Shown: piece after piece, positions 51,886 through 63,070 of the stretch
How the letters are laid out: every line of letters starts with the position of its first letter
Numbering within the stretch: the first letter of the stretch is position 1
Origin: Calliopsis andreniformis
Taxonomy: Eukaryota; Arthropoda; Insecta; Hymenoptera; Andrenidae
Reading direction: 5' to 3'
NCBI RefSeq assembly: GCF_051401765.1
Contig: NW_027480531.1
Span: forward strand, 1,178,001 to 1,242,000
Length of the DNA stretch: 64,000 bases
Notes under the pieces: model-generated
The model's database searches: none
Told to the model about the DNA's origin: nothing
The model's input: only the letters and a program-made list of their open reading frames with translations
Translations under genes and position numbers: made by a program

Positions 51886-54800
51886 GGATTGAGGATTGAG
51901 GATTGAAGATTGAGTATTGAAGATTGAAGATTGAGGATTGAGGATTGAGGATTGAGGATTGAGGACTGAGGATTGAGGATTGAGGATTGAAGATTGAGTA
52001 TTGAAGATTGAGGATTGGGGATTGAGGGTTGAGGATTAAGGATTGATGATTGAGGATTGAGGATTGAAGATTGAGGATTGGGAATTGAGTATTGACGATT
52101 GAGGATTGAGTATTGAGGATTGAGAATTGTGGATTTAGGATTGAAGATTGAGTATTGAGGATTGAAGACTGAGGATTTAGGATTGAGGATTGAAGATTGA
52201 GGACTGAGTGTTGAGGGTTGAGGATTGAGGACAGAGGATTGAGGATTGAGGATTGAAGATTGAGTATTGAGTATTGAAGATTGAGGATTGAAGATTGAGG
52301 ATTGAGGATTGAGGATAGAGGATTGAAGATTGAGGATGGGGATTGAGGATTGACGATTGAGGATTGAGTGTTGAGGATTGAGAATTGAGGATTGAGGATT
52401 GAAGATTGAGTATTGAGGATTCAAGATTGCGGATTGAGGATTGAGGTTTGAAGATTGGGGACTGAGTGTTGAGGGATGAGTGATGAGAGTTGATGTTTGC
52501 GGATTGAGATTTGAAGATCGAAGAATGGGGATTGAGTATTGAAAGCTGTGAATTGAGGATGTTCTATTGAGGATTGAGGACTGACAATTGATTGTTGAGG
52601 ACTGAGGGCTGAAGATTGAGATTTCAGGATTGAGGATTCAGGATTGAGGATTGAGGATAGAGGATTGAGCATTGAGGATTGAAGATTGAGTATTGAGGAT
52701 ATTCTATTGAGGATTGGGGATTGACTATTGATTGTTGAGGACTGAGGGCTGAAGTTTCAGGATTCAGTATTGAGGATTCGGTATTGATGTTTCAGGACTG
52801 AGGATTGAGGGTTGAGGATTGAGGATTGAGGATTGAGGATTTGGGATTCAGGATTGAGGACTGAGGATTGAGGATTGAGGATTGAAGATTGAGTATTGAG
52901 TATTGAAGATTGAGGATTGAACATTGAGGATTGAGGATTGAGAATTGAGGATTGAGGACTGAAGACTGAGTATTGAGGATTGAAGATTGAGGATTTAGGG
53001 TTGAGGATTGAAGATTGAGGACTGAGTGTTGAGGGTTGAGTGATGAGAATTGATGCTTGTGGATTGAGACTTGGAGATTGAAGAATGGGGATTGAGTATT
53101 CAAAACTGTGAATTGAGGGTATTCTGTTGAGGATTGAGGATTGACAATTGATTGTTGAGGACTGAGGACTGAAGTTTGCGGATTCAGGATTGAGGATTCG
53201 GGATTGAGGTTTCAGGACTGATGATTGAGGGTTGAGGATTGAGGATTAAGGATTGAGGATTGAGGATCGAGGATTGAGGATTGAGGATTGAGTATTGAGG
53301 ACTGAAGATTGAGGATTGGGTATTGAGGATTGAGGATTGAGGATAGAGGATTGAGGATTGAGGATTCGGTATTGAGGCTTCAGGACTGAGGATTGAGGGT
53401 TGAGGGTTGAGGATTGAGGATTGAGGATTTGGGATTGAGGATTGAGGATTGAGGATTGAGGATTGAGGATTGAGGATTGAGTATTGAAGATTGAGTATTG
53501 AGGATTGAAGATTGAGGATTGAGGATTGAGGTTTGAGGATTGACAACTGATTGTTGAGGACTGAGGGATGAGGATTGAGGATTCAGGATTGAGGATTCAG
53601 GATTGAGGTTCGAGGACTGAGGATTGAGGGTTGAGGATTGAGGATTGAGGTTTGAGGATTGAGGATTGAGGATTGCAGATTCAGGATTGGGTATTGCGGA
53701 TTGAACATTGAGGATCGAGAATTGAGGACTGAGGATTGAGTTTCGAGGATCGAGGATTGAGGATTGAGGATTGAGGATTGAAGATTGAGGATTGGGGACT
53801 GAGTATTGAAGATTGAGGATTGAGGATTGAGTATTGAAGATTCAGTATTGAGGATTCAAGATTGAGAATTGAGGATTGAGGACTGAACATAAAGGACTGA
53901 GTGTTGAGGGTTGAGTGATGAGAATTGATGTTTGGGATTGAGATTTGAAGATTGAAGAATGGGGATTGAGTATTGAAAACTGTGAATTGAGGATATTCTA
54001 CTGAGGATTGAGGATTGACAATTGATTGTTGAGGACTGAGGTCTGAAGATTGAGGATTCAGGATTGAGGATTCGGTATTGATGTTTCTGGACTGTGGATT
54101 CAGCGTTGAGGATTGAGGATTGAGGATTCAGGATTGAGGATTGAGAATTGAGGATTGAGGATTGAGGATTGGAGATTGAGGATTGAGGATTGACGATTGA
54201 GGATTGAGGATTGAGGATTGAGGATTGAAGATTGAGTATTGAGGATTGAAGACTGAGGATTTAGGTTTGAGGATTGAAGATTGAGGACTGAGTGTTGAGG
54301 GTTGAGTGATGAGAATTGATGTTTGGGATTGAGATTTGAAGATTGAAGAATGGGGATTGAGTATTGAAAACTGTGAATTGAGGATATTCTATTGAGGATT
54401 GAGGATTGACAACTGATTGTTGAGGACTGAGGGATGAAGATTGAGGATTCAGGATTGAGGATTCAGGATTGAGGTTCGAGGACTGAGGATTGAGGGTTCA
54501 CGATTGAGGATTGAGGTTTGAGGATTGAGGATTGAGGATTGAAGATTGATTATTGAGGATTGAGGATTGAGGATTGAGGATTGAAGATTGAGTATTGAGG
54601 ATTGAAGATTGAGGATTGGGAATTGAGTATTGACGATTGAGGATTGAGGATTGAGGATTGAGGATTGAGGATTGAGGATTGAGTATTGAAGATTGAGTAT
54701 TGAGGATTGAAGATTGAGGATTGAGGATTGAGGATTACGGATTGAGAATTGAGGATTGAGGATTGAGGATTGAAGATTGAGGATTGGGTATTGAGGAGTG

Positions 54801-55069
54801 ACGAATTAGGATTGAGGATTGAGGATTGAGGATTGAGGATTGCAGATTGAGTATTGATGATTGAAGATTGAGGATTGAGGATTGAGGATTGAGGATTGAG
54901 GACTGAGGATTGAGGATTGAGGATTGCAGATTGAGTATTGAGTATTGAAGATTGAGGATTGAAGATTGAGGACTGAGGATTGAGGATAGAGGATTGAAGA
55001 TTGAGGATTGGGGATTGAGGATTGACGATTGAGGATTGAGTGTTGAGGATTGAGAATTGAGGATTGAGG
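51886..55069. repeat. Mosaic stretch between two 4,364-bp-spaced copies
   Basis: No gene is present. It holds an A2 module near 52460 with GATGAGAGTTGATG, a headless module A near 52700, an A1 module near 53050, two A4 modules near 53927 and 54311, and the GGAGTGA-CGAATTA marker at 54790. Each piece has close relatives elsewhere in the window, but the order is not shared with another block. Confidence 0.72.
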
Positions 55070-56249
55070 ATTGATGATTGAGTATTGAGGATTCAAGATT
55101 GCGGATTGAGGATTGAGGATTGAAGATTGAGGTCTGAGTGTTGAGGGTTGAGTGATGAGAATTGATGTTTGTGGATTGAGATTTGAAGATTGAGGAATGG
55201 GGATTGAGTATCGAAAGCTGTGAATTGAGGATATTCTATTGAGGAGTGAGGATTGACAATTGATTGTTGAGGACTGAGGGATGAAGATTGAGGATTCAGG
55301 ATTGAGGATTCAGGATTGATGTTCGAGGACTGAGGATTGAGGGTTGAGGTTTGAGGATTGAGGTTTGAGGATTGAGGATTGAGAATTGAAGATTGAGGAT
55401 TGGGTATTGCGGATTGAACATTGAGGTTTGAGGATTGAGGACTGCGGATTGAGGTTCGAGGATCGAGGATTGAGGATTGAGGATTGAGGATTGAAGATTG
55501 AGGATTGGGGACTGAGTATTGAAGATTGAGGATTGAGGATTGAGGATTGTGGATTGAGGATTGAGTATTGATGATTGAAGATTCAGTATTGAGGATTGAA
55601 GATTGAGAATTGAGGATTGAGGATTGAACATAAAGGACTGACTGTCGAGTAATGAGTAATGTGAATTGATGTTTGTGGATAGAGATCTGAAGATTGCAGA
55701 TTGAGTATTGAGTTTTGAAATCTGTGAATTGGTGATATTCTATTGAGGATTGAGGATTGCCAACTGATTGTTGAGGACTGAGGGCTGAAGGTTGAGGATT
55801 CAGGATTGAGGATTCAGGATTGAGGTTTGGGGACAGAGGATTGAGGATTGAGGATTGAGGATTGAGGATTGAGGATTGAGGATTGAGGATTGAGGATTGA
55901 GGATTGGGTATTGAGGTTTGAGGATTGAGGATTGAGGATTGAGGATTGAGGATTGGGGATTGAGGATTGAAGGTTGAATATTGATGATTGAAGATTGAGG
56001 ATTGAGGATTGAGGGTTGTAGGTTGAGGACGAGGACTGAGGGTTGGGTATTAATGCTTGAGGTCTGAGGGTTGAGTATTGCGAATTGAGGACTGAGGATT
56101 GAGGATTGAGGATAGAGGATTGAGTATTGAGGATTGAAGATCGAGGATTGGGTATTGAGGATTGAACATTCAGGATTGAGGATTGAGGATAGACGATTGA
56201 AGATTGAGGATTGATGATTGAATATTGATGATTGAAGATTGAGGATTGA
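55070..56249. repeat. Second copy of the 50.7-51.9 kb segment
   Basis: This is the partner of 50706-51885 at 4,364 bp. A third, partial copy begins near 57361. Its spacing to this one is 2,047 bp at first and 2,012 bp at ACATAAA (55628/57640), because the third copy has lost five heptamers (35 bp) around GGACTGCGGATTGAGG. Confidence 0.82.
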
Positions 56250-56506
56250 GGATTGAGGGTTGTGGATTGCGGACGAGGACTGAGGGTTGAGTATTGGTGT
56301 TTGAGGTCTGAGGATTGAGGATTGAGGATTTAGAATTGAGGATTGAGGATTGAGGATTGAGTATTGATGATTGAAGATGGGAGGATTGAGGATTGAGGGT
56401 AGAGGATTGAGGACGACGACTGACGGTTGAGGATTGAGGTTTGAGGTTTGTGGATTGAGGATTGAGAGTGAGGGCTGACGGTTGACGATTGAGGTTTGAG
56501 TATCGA

Positions 56507-56524
56507 ATCCTGAGAATTCAGGAT
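56507..56524. repeat. Perfect inverted repeat ATCCTGA-GAAT-TCAGGAT
   Basis: There are two 7-bp arms, at 56507-56513 and 56518-56524, with a 4-base loop. No T-run follows on either side, so it does not look like an intrinsic terminator. Inverted repeats are scarce here because the + strand is poor in C. Confidence 0.7.
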
Positions 56525-56840
56525 ATTCCGTTGAGTATTGAGAATTGAGTATTGATGGTTGATTATTGAGGATTGAGGATTGAGGATTGAGAATTGAGTA
56601 TTGAAGATTGAGGATTGATGATTGAGGATTCACGATTGAGGATTGAGGATTGAGGATTGAGGATTGAGGATTTAGTATTGTGGATTGAAGATTGCGGATC
56701 GAGGGTTGAGGATTGAGGATTCAGTATTGAGGATAGAAGATTGAGGACTGGGGACTGAGGATTGAGGATTGAGGATTGAGGATTGAGGATTGAAGATTGG
56801 GGATTGATGATTGAAGATTCAGTATTGAGGATTGAACATT

Positions 56841-57073
56841 GAGAATTGATGATTGAGTATTGAACGTTGAGGACTGAGAGTTGAGGGTTGAGTGATGAGA
56901 ATTGATGTTTCTGGATAGAGGCTTGAAGATTGCTGATTGAGTATTGAGTGTTGAAAGCTGTGAATTGAGGATATTCTATTGAGGATTGAGGATTGACTAC
57001 TGATTGTTGAGGACTGAGGGCTGAAGATTGAGCACACAGGATTGAGGATACAGAATTGAGGTTTGAGGACTGA
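56841..57073. repeat. Module A, rare A5 subfamily (copy 2 of 2)
   Basis: This is the partner of the copy at 17768-18000, at a spacing of 39,073 bp, with the same ACACAGG and GGATACAGAAT tail and the same leader GAGAATTGATGATTGAG. It lies inside the most divergent stretch of the window. Confidence 0.8.
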
Positions 57074-57360
57074 GGATTGAGGGTTGAAGATTGAGTATTG
57101 AGGATTGAAGATTGAGGATTGCGGATTGTCGATTGAGGATTGAGGATGAGGGCTGAGGGTTGAGGATTGAGGTTTGAGGACTGAGGACTGCGGATTGCGG
57201 ATTGATAACTGAGGGTTGAGGATTGAGGATTGAATATTGAGGATTGGGTATTGAGGATTGAAGAATGAGGATTGAGGATTGAGTATTGATGATTAAAGGT
57301 TGAGTATTGAGGATTGAAGATTGACGATTGAGCATTGAGGATTGAGGATTGAAGATTGAG

Positions 57361-58140
57361 GATTGATGTTCGAGGACTGAGGATTGAGGGTTGAGGTTTG
57401 AGGATTGAGGTTTGAGGATTGAGGATTGAGAATTGAAGATTGAGGATTGGGTATTGCGGATTGAACATTGAGGTTTGAGGATTGAGGATTGAGGATTGAG
57501 GATTGAAGATTGAGGATTGGGGACTGAGTATTGAAGATTGAGGGTCGAGGATTGAGGATTATGGATTGAGGATTGAGTATTGATGATTGAAGATTCAGTA
57601 TTGAGGATTGAAGATTGAGAATTGAGGATTGAGGATTAAACATAAAGGACTGACTGTCGAGGGATGAGTAATGTGAATTGATGTTTGTGGATGGAGATCT
57701 GAAGATTGCAGATTGAGTATTGAGTTTTGAAATCTGTGAATTGGTGATATTCTATTGAGGATTGAGGATTGACAACTGATTGTTGAGGACTGAGGGCTGA
57801 AGGTTGAGGATTCAGGATTGAGGATTCAGGATTGAGGTTTGGGGACAGAGGATTGAGGATTGAGGATTGAGGATTGAGGATTGAGGATTGAGGATTGAGG
57901 ATTGAGGATTGAGGATTGGGTATTGAGGTTTGAGGATTGAGGATTGAGGATTGATGATTGAGGATTGGGGATTGAGGATTGAAGGTTGAATATTGATGAT
58001 TGAAGATTGAGGATTGAGGATTGAGGGTTGTAGGTTGAGGACGAGGACTGAGGGTTGGGTATTAATGCCTGAGGTCTGAGGATTGAGGATTGCGAATTGA
58101 GGACTGAGGATTGAGGATTGAGGATTGAGGATTGAGTATT
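57361..58140. repeat. Third, partial copy of the A3/B2 segment
   Basis: It starts at GATTGATGTTCGAGGACTG. It carries an A3 module with the private AAACATAAAGG junction and GGATGGAGATCTGAAG, then a B2 module near 58024. It is about 35 bp shorter than the copy at 55.3 kb. Confidence 0.78.
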
Positions 58141-58303
58141 AAGGATTGAAGATTGAGGATTGGGTATTGAGGATTGAAGATTGAGGGTTGAAGATTGAGT
58201 ATTGAGGATTGAAGATTGAGGGTTGAGGATTGAGGATTGAGGATTGAGGATTGAGGATTGAGGATTGAAGATTGAGTATTGAGGATTGAAGATTGAGGAT
58301 TGG

Positions 58304-58408
58304 GGATTGAGGATTGAGGATTGAGGATTGAGGATTGAGGATTGAGGATTGAGGATTGAGGATTGAGGATTGAGGATTGAGGATTGAGGATTGAGGATTG
58401 AGGATTGA
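58304..58408. repeat. Longest pure run noted: 15 perfect GGATTGA units
   Basis: One hundred and five bases of unbroken consensus, bounded by GGATTGG on the left and GGACTGA on the right. It lies within 58141-59500, a stretch of simple repeat with B1 near 58556 and an A4-type module near 59171. Confidence 0.9.
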
Positions 58409-59519
58409 GGACTGAGGATTGAGGATTGAGGATTGAGGATTGAGGATTGGGTATTGAGGTTTGAGGATTGAGGATTGAGGATTGAGGATTGAGGATTGGG
58501 GATTGAGGATTGAAGGTTGAATATTGATGATTGAAGATTGAGGATTGAGGATTGAGGGTTGTGGATTGCGGACGAGGACTGAGGGTTGAGTATTGGTGTT
58601 TGAGGTCTGAGGATTGAGGATTGAGGATTGAGAATTGAGGATTGAGGATTGAGGATTGAAGATTGAGGACTGGGTGTTGAGGATTGAAGAATGAGGATTG
58701 AGGATTGAGGATTGAAGATTGAGGGTTGAAGATTGAGTATTGAGGATTGAAGATTGAGGGTTGAGGATTGAGGATTGAGGATTGAGGATTGAGGATTGAG
58801 GATTGAAGATTGAGTATTGAGGATTGAAGATTGAGGATTGGGGATTGAGGGTTGAGGATTGAGGATTGAGGATTGAGGATTGAGGACTGAGGATTGAGGA
58901 TTGAGGATTGAAGATTGAGTATTGAAGATTGAAGATTGAGGATTGAGGATTGAGGATTGAGGATTGAGGACTGAGGATTGAGGATTGAGGATTGAGGATT
59001 GAGGATTGAAGATTGAGGATTGGGAATTGAGTATTGACGATTGAGGATTGAGTATTGAGGATTGAGAATTGTGGATTTAGGATTGAAGATTGAGTATTGA
59101 GGATTGAAGACTGAGGATTTAGGATTGAGGATTGAAGATTGAGGACTGAGTGTTGAGGGTTGAGCGATGAGAATTGATGTTTGGGATTGAGATTTGAAGA
59201 TTGAAGAATGGGGATTGAGTATTGAAAACTGTGAATTGAGGATATTCTATTGAGGATTGAGGATTGACAATTGATTGTTGAGGACTGAGGGCTGAAGATC
59301 GAGGATTGAGGATTGAGGATTGAGGATTGAGGATTGAGGATTGAGGATTGAGGATTGAGGATTGAGGACTGAGGACTGAGGATTGAGGATTGAAGATTGA
59401 GTATTGAGTATTGAAGATTGAGGATTGAACATTGAGGATTGAGGATTGAGGGTTGTGGATTGCGGACGAGGACTGAGGGTTGAGTATTGATGTTTGAGGT
59501 CTGAGGATTGAGGATTGAG

Positions 59520-61895
59520 GATTGAGAATTGAGGATTGAGGACTGAGGATTGAAGATTGAGGATTGGGTATTGAGGAGTGACGAATTAGGATTGAGGATT
59601 GAGGATTGAGGATTGAGGATTGCAGATTGAGCATTGAGGATTGAAGATTGAGGATGGAGGATTGAGGATTGAGGATTGAGGACTAAGGATTGAGGATTGA
59701 GGATTGAAGATTGAGTATTGAAGATTCAGGATTGGGGATTAAGGATTGAGGATTAAGGATTGAAGATTGAGGATTGAGGATTGAAGATTGAGGATTGGGA
59801 ATTGAGTATTGACGATTGAGGATTGAGTATTGAGGATTGAGAATTGAGGATTTAGGATTGAAGATTGAGTATTGAGGATTGAAGATTGAGGATTTAGGAT
59901 TGAGGATTGAAGATTGAGGACTGAGTGTTGAGGGTTGAGTGATGAGAATTGATGTTTGGGATTGAGATTTGAAGATTGAAGAATGGGGATTGAGTATTGA
60001 AAACTCTGAATTGAGGATATTCTATTGAGGATTGAGGATTGACAATAGATTGTTGAGGACTGAGGGCTGAAGATTGAGGATTCAGGATTGGGGATTCGGT
60101 GTTGATGTTCCTGGACTGAGGATTGAGGGTTGAGGACTGAGGATTGAGGATTGAGGATTGAGGATTGAGGGTTGAGAATTGAGGATTGAGGATTGAGGAT
60201 TGAAGATTGAGGATTGAGGATTGAGGATTGAGGATTGAGGATTGAGGATTGAGGATTGAGGATTGAAGATTGAGGGTTGGGTATTGGTGGTTGAACATTC
60301 AGGATTGAGGATTTAGGATAGAGGATTGAGGGTTGTGGATTGAAGATTGAATATTGACGATTGAAGATTGAGGGTTGGGGATTGAGGATTGAGGATTGAG
60401 GATTGAGAATTGAGGAATGAATATTGAGGATTGGGTATTGTGGATTGAACATTCAGGATTGTGGATTGAGGATAGAGGATTGATGATTGAGGATTGAAGA
60501 TTGAATATTGATGATTGAAGGTTGAGGATTGAGGATTGAGGGTTGTGGATTGCGGACGAGGACTGAGGGTTGAGTATTGATGCTTGAGGTCTGAGGATTG
60601 AGGATTGAGTGATGAGAATTGAGGATTGAGGATTGCGGATTGAAGATTGAGGATTGGGTATTGGGGATTGAAGAATGAGGATTGAGGATTGTGGATTGAA
60701 GATTGAGGATTGGGGACTGAGTATTAAAGCTTGAGGATTGAGGATTGAGGATTGAGTATTGAAGACTCAGTATCGAGGATTGAAGATTGAGAATTGAGGA
60801 TTGAGGATTGAACATAAAGGACTGAGTGTTGAGAGTTGAGTGATGAGAATTGATGTTTGGGATTGAGATTTGAAGATTGAAGAATGGGGATTGAGTATTG
60901 AAAACTGTGAATTGAGGATATTCTATTGAGGATTGAGGATTGACAATTGATTGTTGAGGACTGAGGTCTGAAGATTGAGGATTCAGGATTGAGGATTCGG
61001 TATTAATGTTTCTGGACTGAGGATTGAGGGTTGAGGATTGAGTATTGAGGATTGAAGATTGAGGATTGAGGATTGAGGATTGAGGATTGAGTATTGAAGA
61101 CTGAGGATTGGGGATTGAGGATTGACGATTAAGGATTGAGTATTGAGGATTGAGAACAGAGGATTGAGGATTGAAGATTGAGTATTGAGGATTGAGGATT
61201 GAGGATTGAGGATTGAAGGTTGAGGGTTGAGGATTGAAGATTGAGGATTGGGAATTGAGTATTGACGATTGAGGATTGAGGATTGAGGATTGAGGATTGA
61301 GGATTGAGTATTGAAGATTGAGTATTGAGGATTGAAGATTGAGGATTGAGGATTGAGGATTACGGATTGAGAATTGAGGATTGAGGATTGAGGATTGAAG
61401 ATTGAGGATTGGGTATTGAGGAGTGACGAATTAGGATTGAGGATTGAGGATTGAGGATTGAGGATTGCAGATTGAGTATTGAGGATTGAAGATTGAGGAT
61501 AGAGGATTGAGGATTGAGGATTGAGGACTGAGGATTGAGGATTGAGGATTGAAGATTGAGTATAGAGTATTGAAGATTGAGGATTGAACATTGATGATTG
61601 AGGATTGAGGGTTGTGGATTGCGGACGAGGACTGAGGGTTGAGTATTGATGTTTGAGGTCTGAGGATTGAGGATTGAGGATTGAGAATTGAGGATTGAGG
61701 ATTGAGGATTGAAGATTGAGGATTGGGTATTGAGGAGTGACGAATTAGGATAGAGGATTGAGGATTGAGGATTGAGGATTGCAGATTGCGCATTGAGGAT
61801 TGAAGATTGAGGATGGAGGATTGAGGATTGAGGATTGAGGACTGAGGATTTAGGATTGAGGATTGAAGATTGAGGATTGAGTATTGAGGATTGAG
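59520..61895. repeat. 2,376-bp tandem duplication, copy 1
   Basis: Landmarks from about 59.56 kb recur 2,376 bp downstream, including the A4 module with AAAACTCTGAATTG, GACAATAGATTG, GATGTTCCTGG and GGTATTGGTGGTTGAAC. A further partial copy of the leader (B1, then GGAGTGA-CGAATTA) lies at about 61.56-61.85 kb, just before copy 2. Confidence 0.87.
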
Positions 61896-63070
61896 GATTG
61901 AGAATTGAGGATTGTGGATTGAGGATTGAAGATTGAGGATTGGTTATTGAGGAGTGACGAATTAGGATTGAGGATTGAGGATTGAGGATTGAGGATTGCA
62001 GATTGAGCATTGAGGATTGAAGATTGAGGATGGAGGATTGAGGATTGAGGATTGAGGACTAAGGATTGAGGATTGAGGATTGAAGATTGAGTATTGAAGA
62101 TTCAGGATTGGGGATTGAGGATTGAGGATTAAGGATTGAAGATTGAGGATTGAGGATTGAAGATTGAGGATTGGGAATTGAGTATTGACGATTGAGGATT
62201 GAGTATTGAGGATTGAGAATTGAGGATTTAGGATTGAAGATTGAGTATTGAGGATTGAAGAAAGAGGATTTAGGATTGAGGATTGAAGATTGAGGACTGA
62301 GTGTTGAGGGTTGAGTGATGAGAATTGATGTTTGGGATTGAGATTTGAAGATTGAAGAATGGTGATTGAGTATTGAAAACTCTGAATTGAGGATATTCTA
62401 TTGAGGATTGAGGATTGACAATAGATTGTTGAGGACTGAGGGCTGAAGATTGAGGATTCAGGATTGGGGATTCGGTGTTGATGTTCCTGGACTGAGGATT
62501 GAGGGTTGAGGACTGAGGATTGAGGATTGAGGATTGAGGATTGAGGGTTGAGAATTGAGGATTGAGGATTGAGGATTGAAGATTGAGGATTGAGGATTGA
62601 GGATTGAGGATTGAGGATTGAGGATTGAGGATTGAGGATTGAAGATTGAGGGTTGGGTATTGGTGGTTGAACATTCAGGATTGAGGATTTAGGATAGAGG
62701 ATTGAGGGTTGTGGATTGAAGATTGAATATTGACGATTGAAGATTGAGGGTTGGGGATTGAGGATTGAGGATTGAGGATTGAGGATTGAGGATTGAATAT
62801 TGAGGATTGGGTATTGTGGATTGAACATTCAGGATTGTGGATTGAGGATAGAGGATTGATGATTGAGGATTGAAGATTGAATATTGATGATTGAAGGTTG
62901 AGGATTGAGGATTGAGGGTTGTGGATTGCGGACGAGGACTGAGGGTTGAGTATTGATGCTTGAGGTCTGAGGATTGAGGATTGAGTGTTGAGAATTGAGG
63001 ATTGAGGATTGCGGATTGAAGATTGAGGATTGGGTATTGAGGATTGAAGAATGAGGATTGAGGATTGTGG
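61896..63070. repeat. 2,376-bp tandem duplication, copy 2 (partial)
   Basis: It matches 59520-60694 with a few substitutions, for example GAAGAAAGAGG near 62248 and GAATGGTGATTGAG near 62361. The match is lost near 63.07 kb at GGATTGACGATAGAGG. The rest of the window is a new mosaic of A1-like, ACATAAA and A4 modules running off the right edge. Confidence 0.85.

Larger units (their letters stand above)
56350..57330. repeat. Most divergent stretch of the array
   Basis: The heptamer register is hardest to follow here. Units such as GACGACGACTGACGG, GAGAGTGAGGGCTGACGG and GTATCGAATCC are rare or absent elsewhere, and runs of consensus units are short. It holds the second A5 module and a 7-bp perfect hairpin at 56507-56524. 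No gene is seen. It may be an older or less homogenised part of the array. Confidence 0.7.

Noticed and set aside
56507..56524. Intrinsic terminator
   Set aside because: The hairpin stem is only 7 bp and A/T-rich, with no T-tract after it on either strand.
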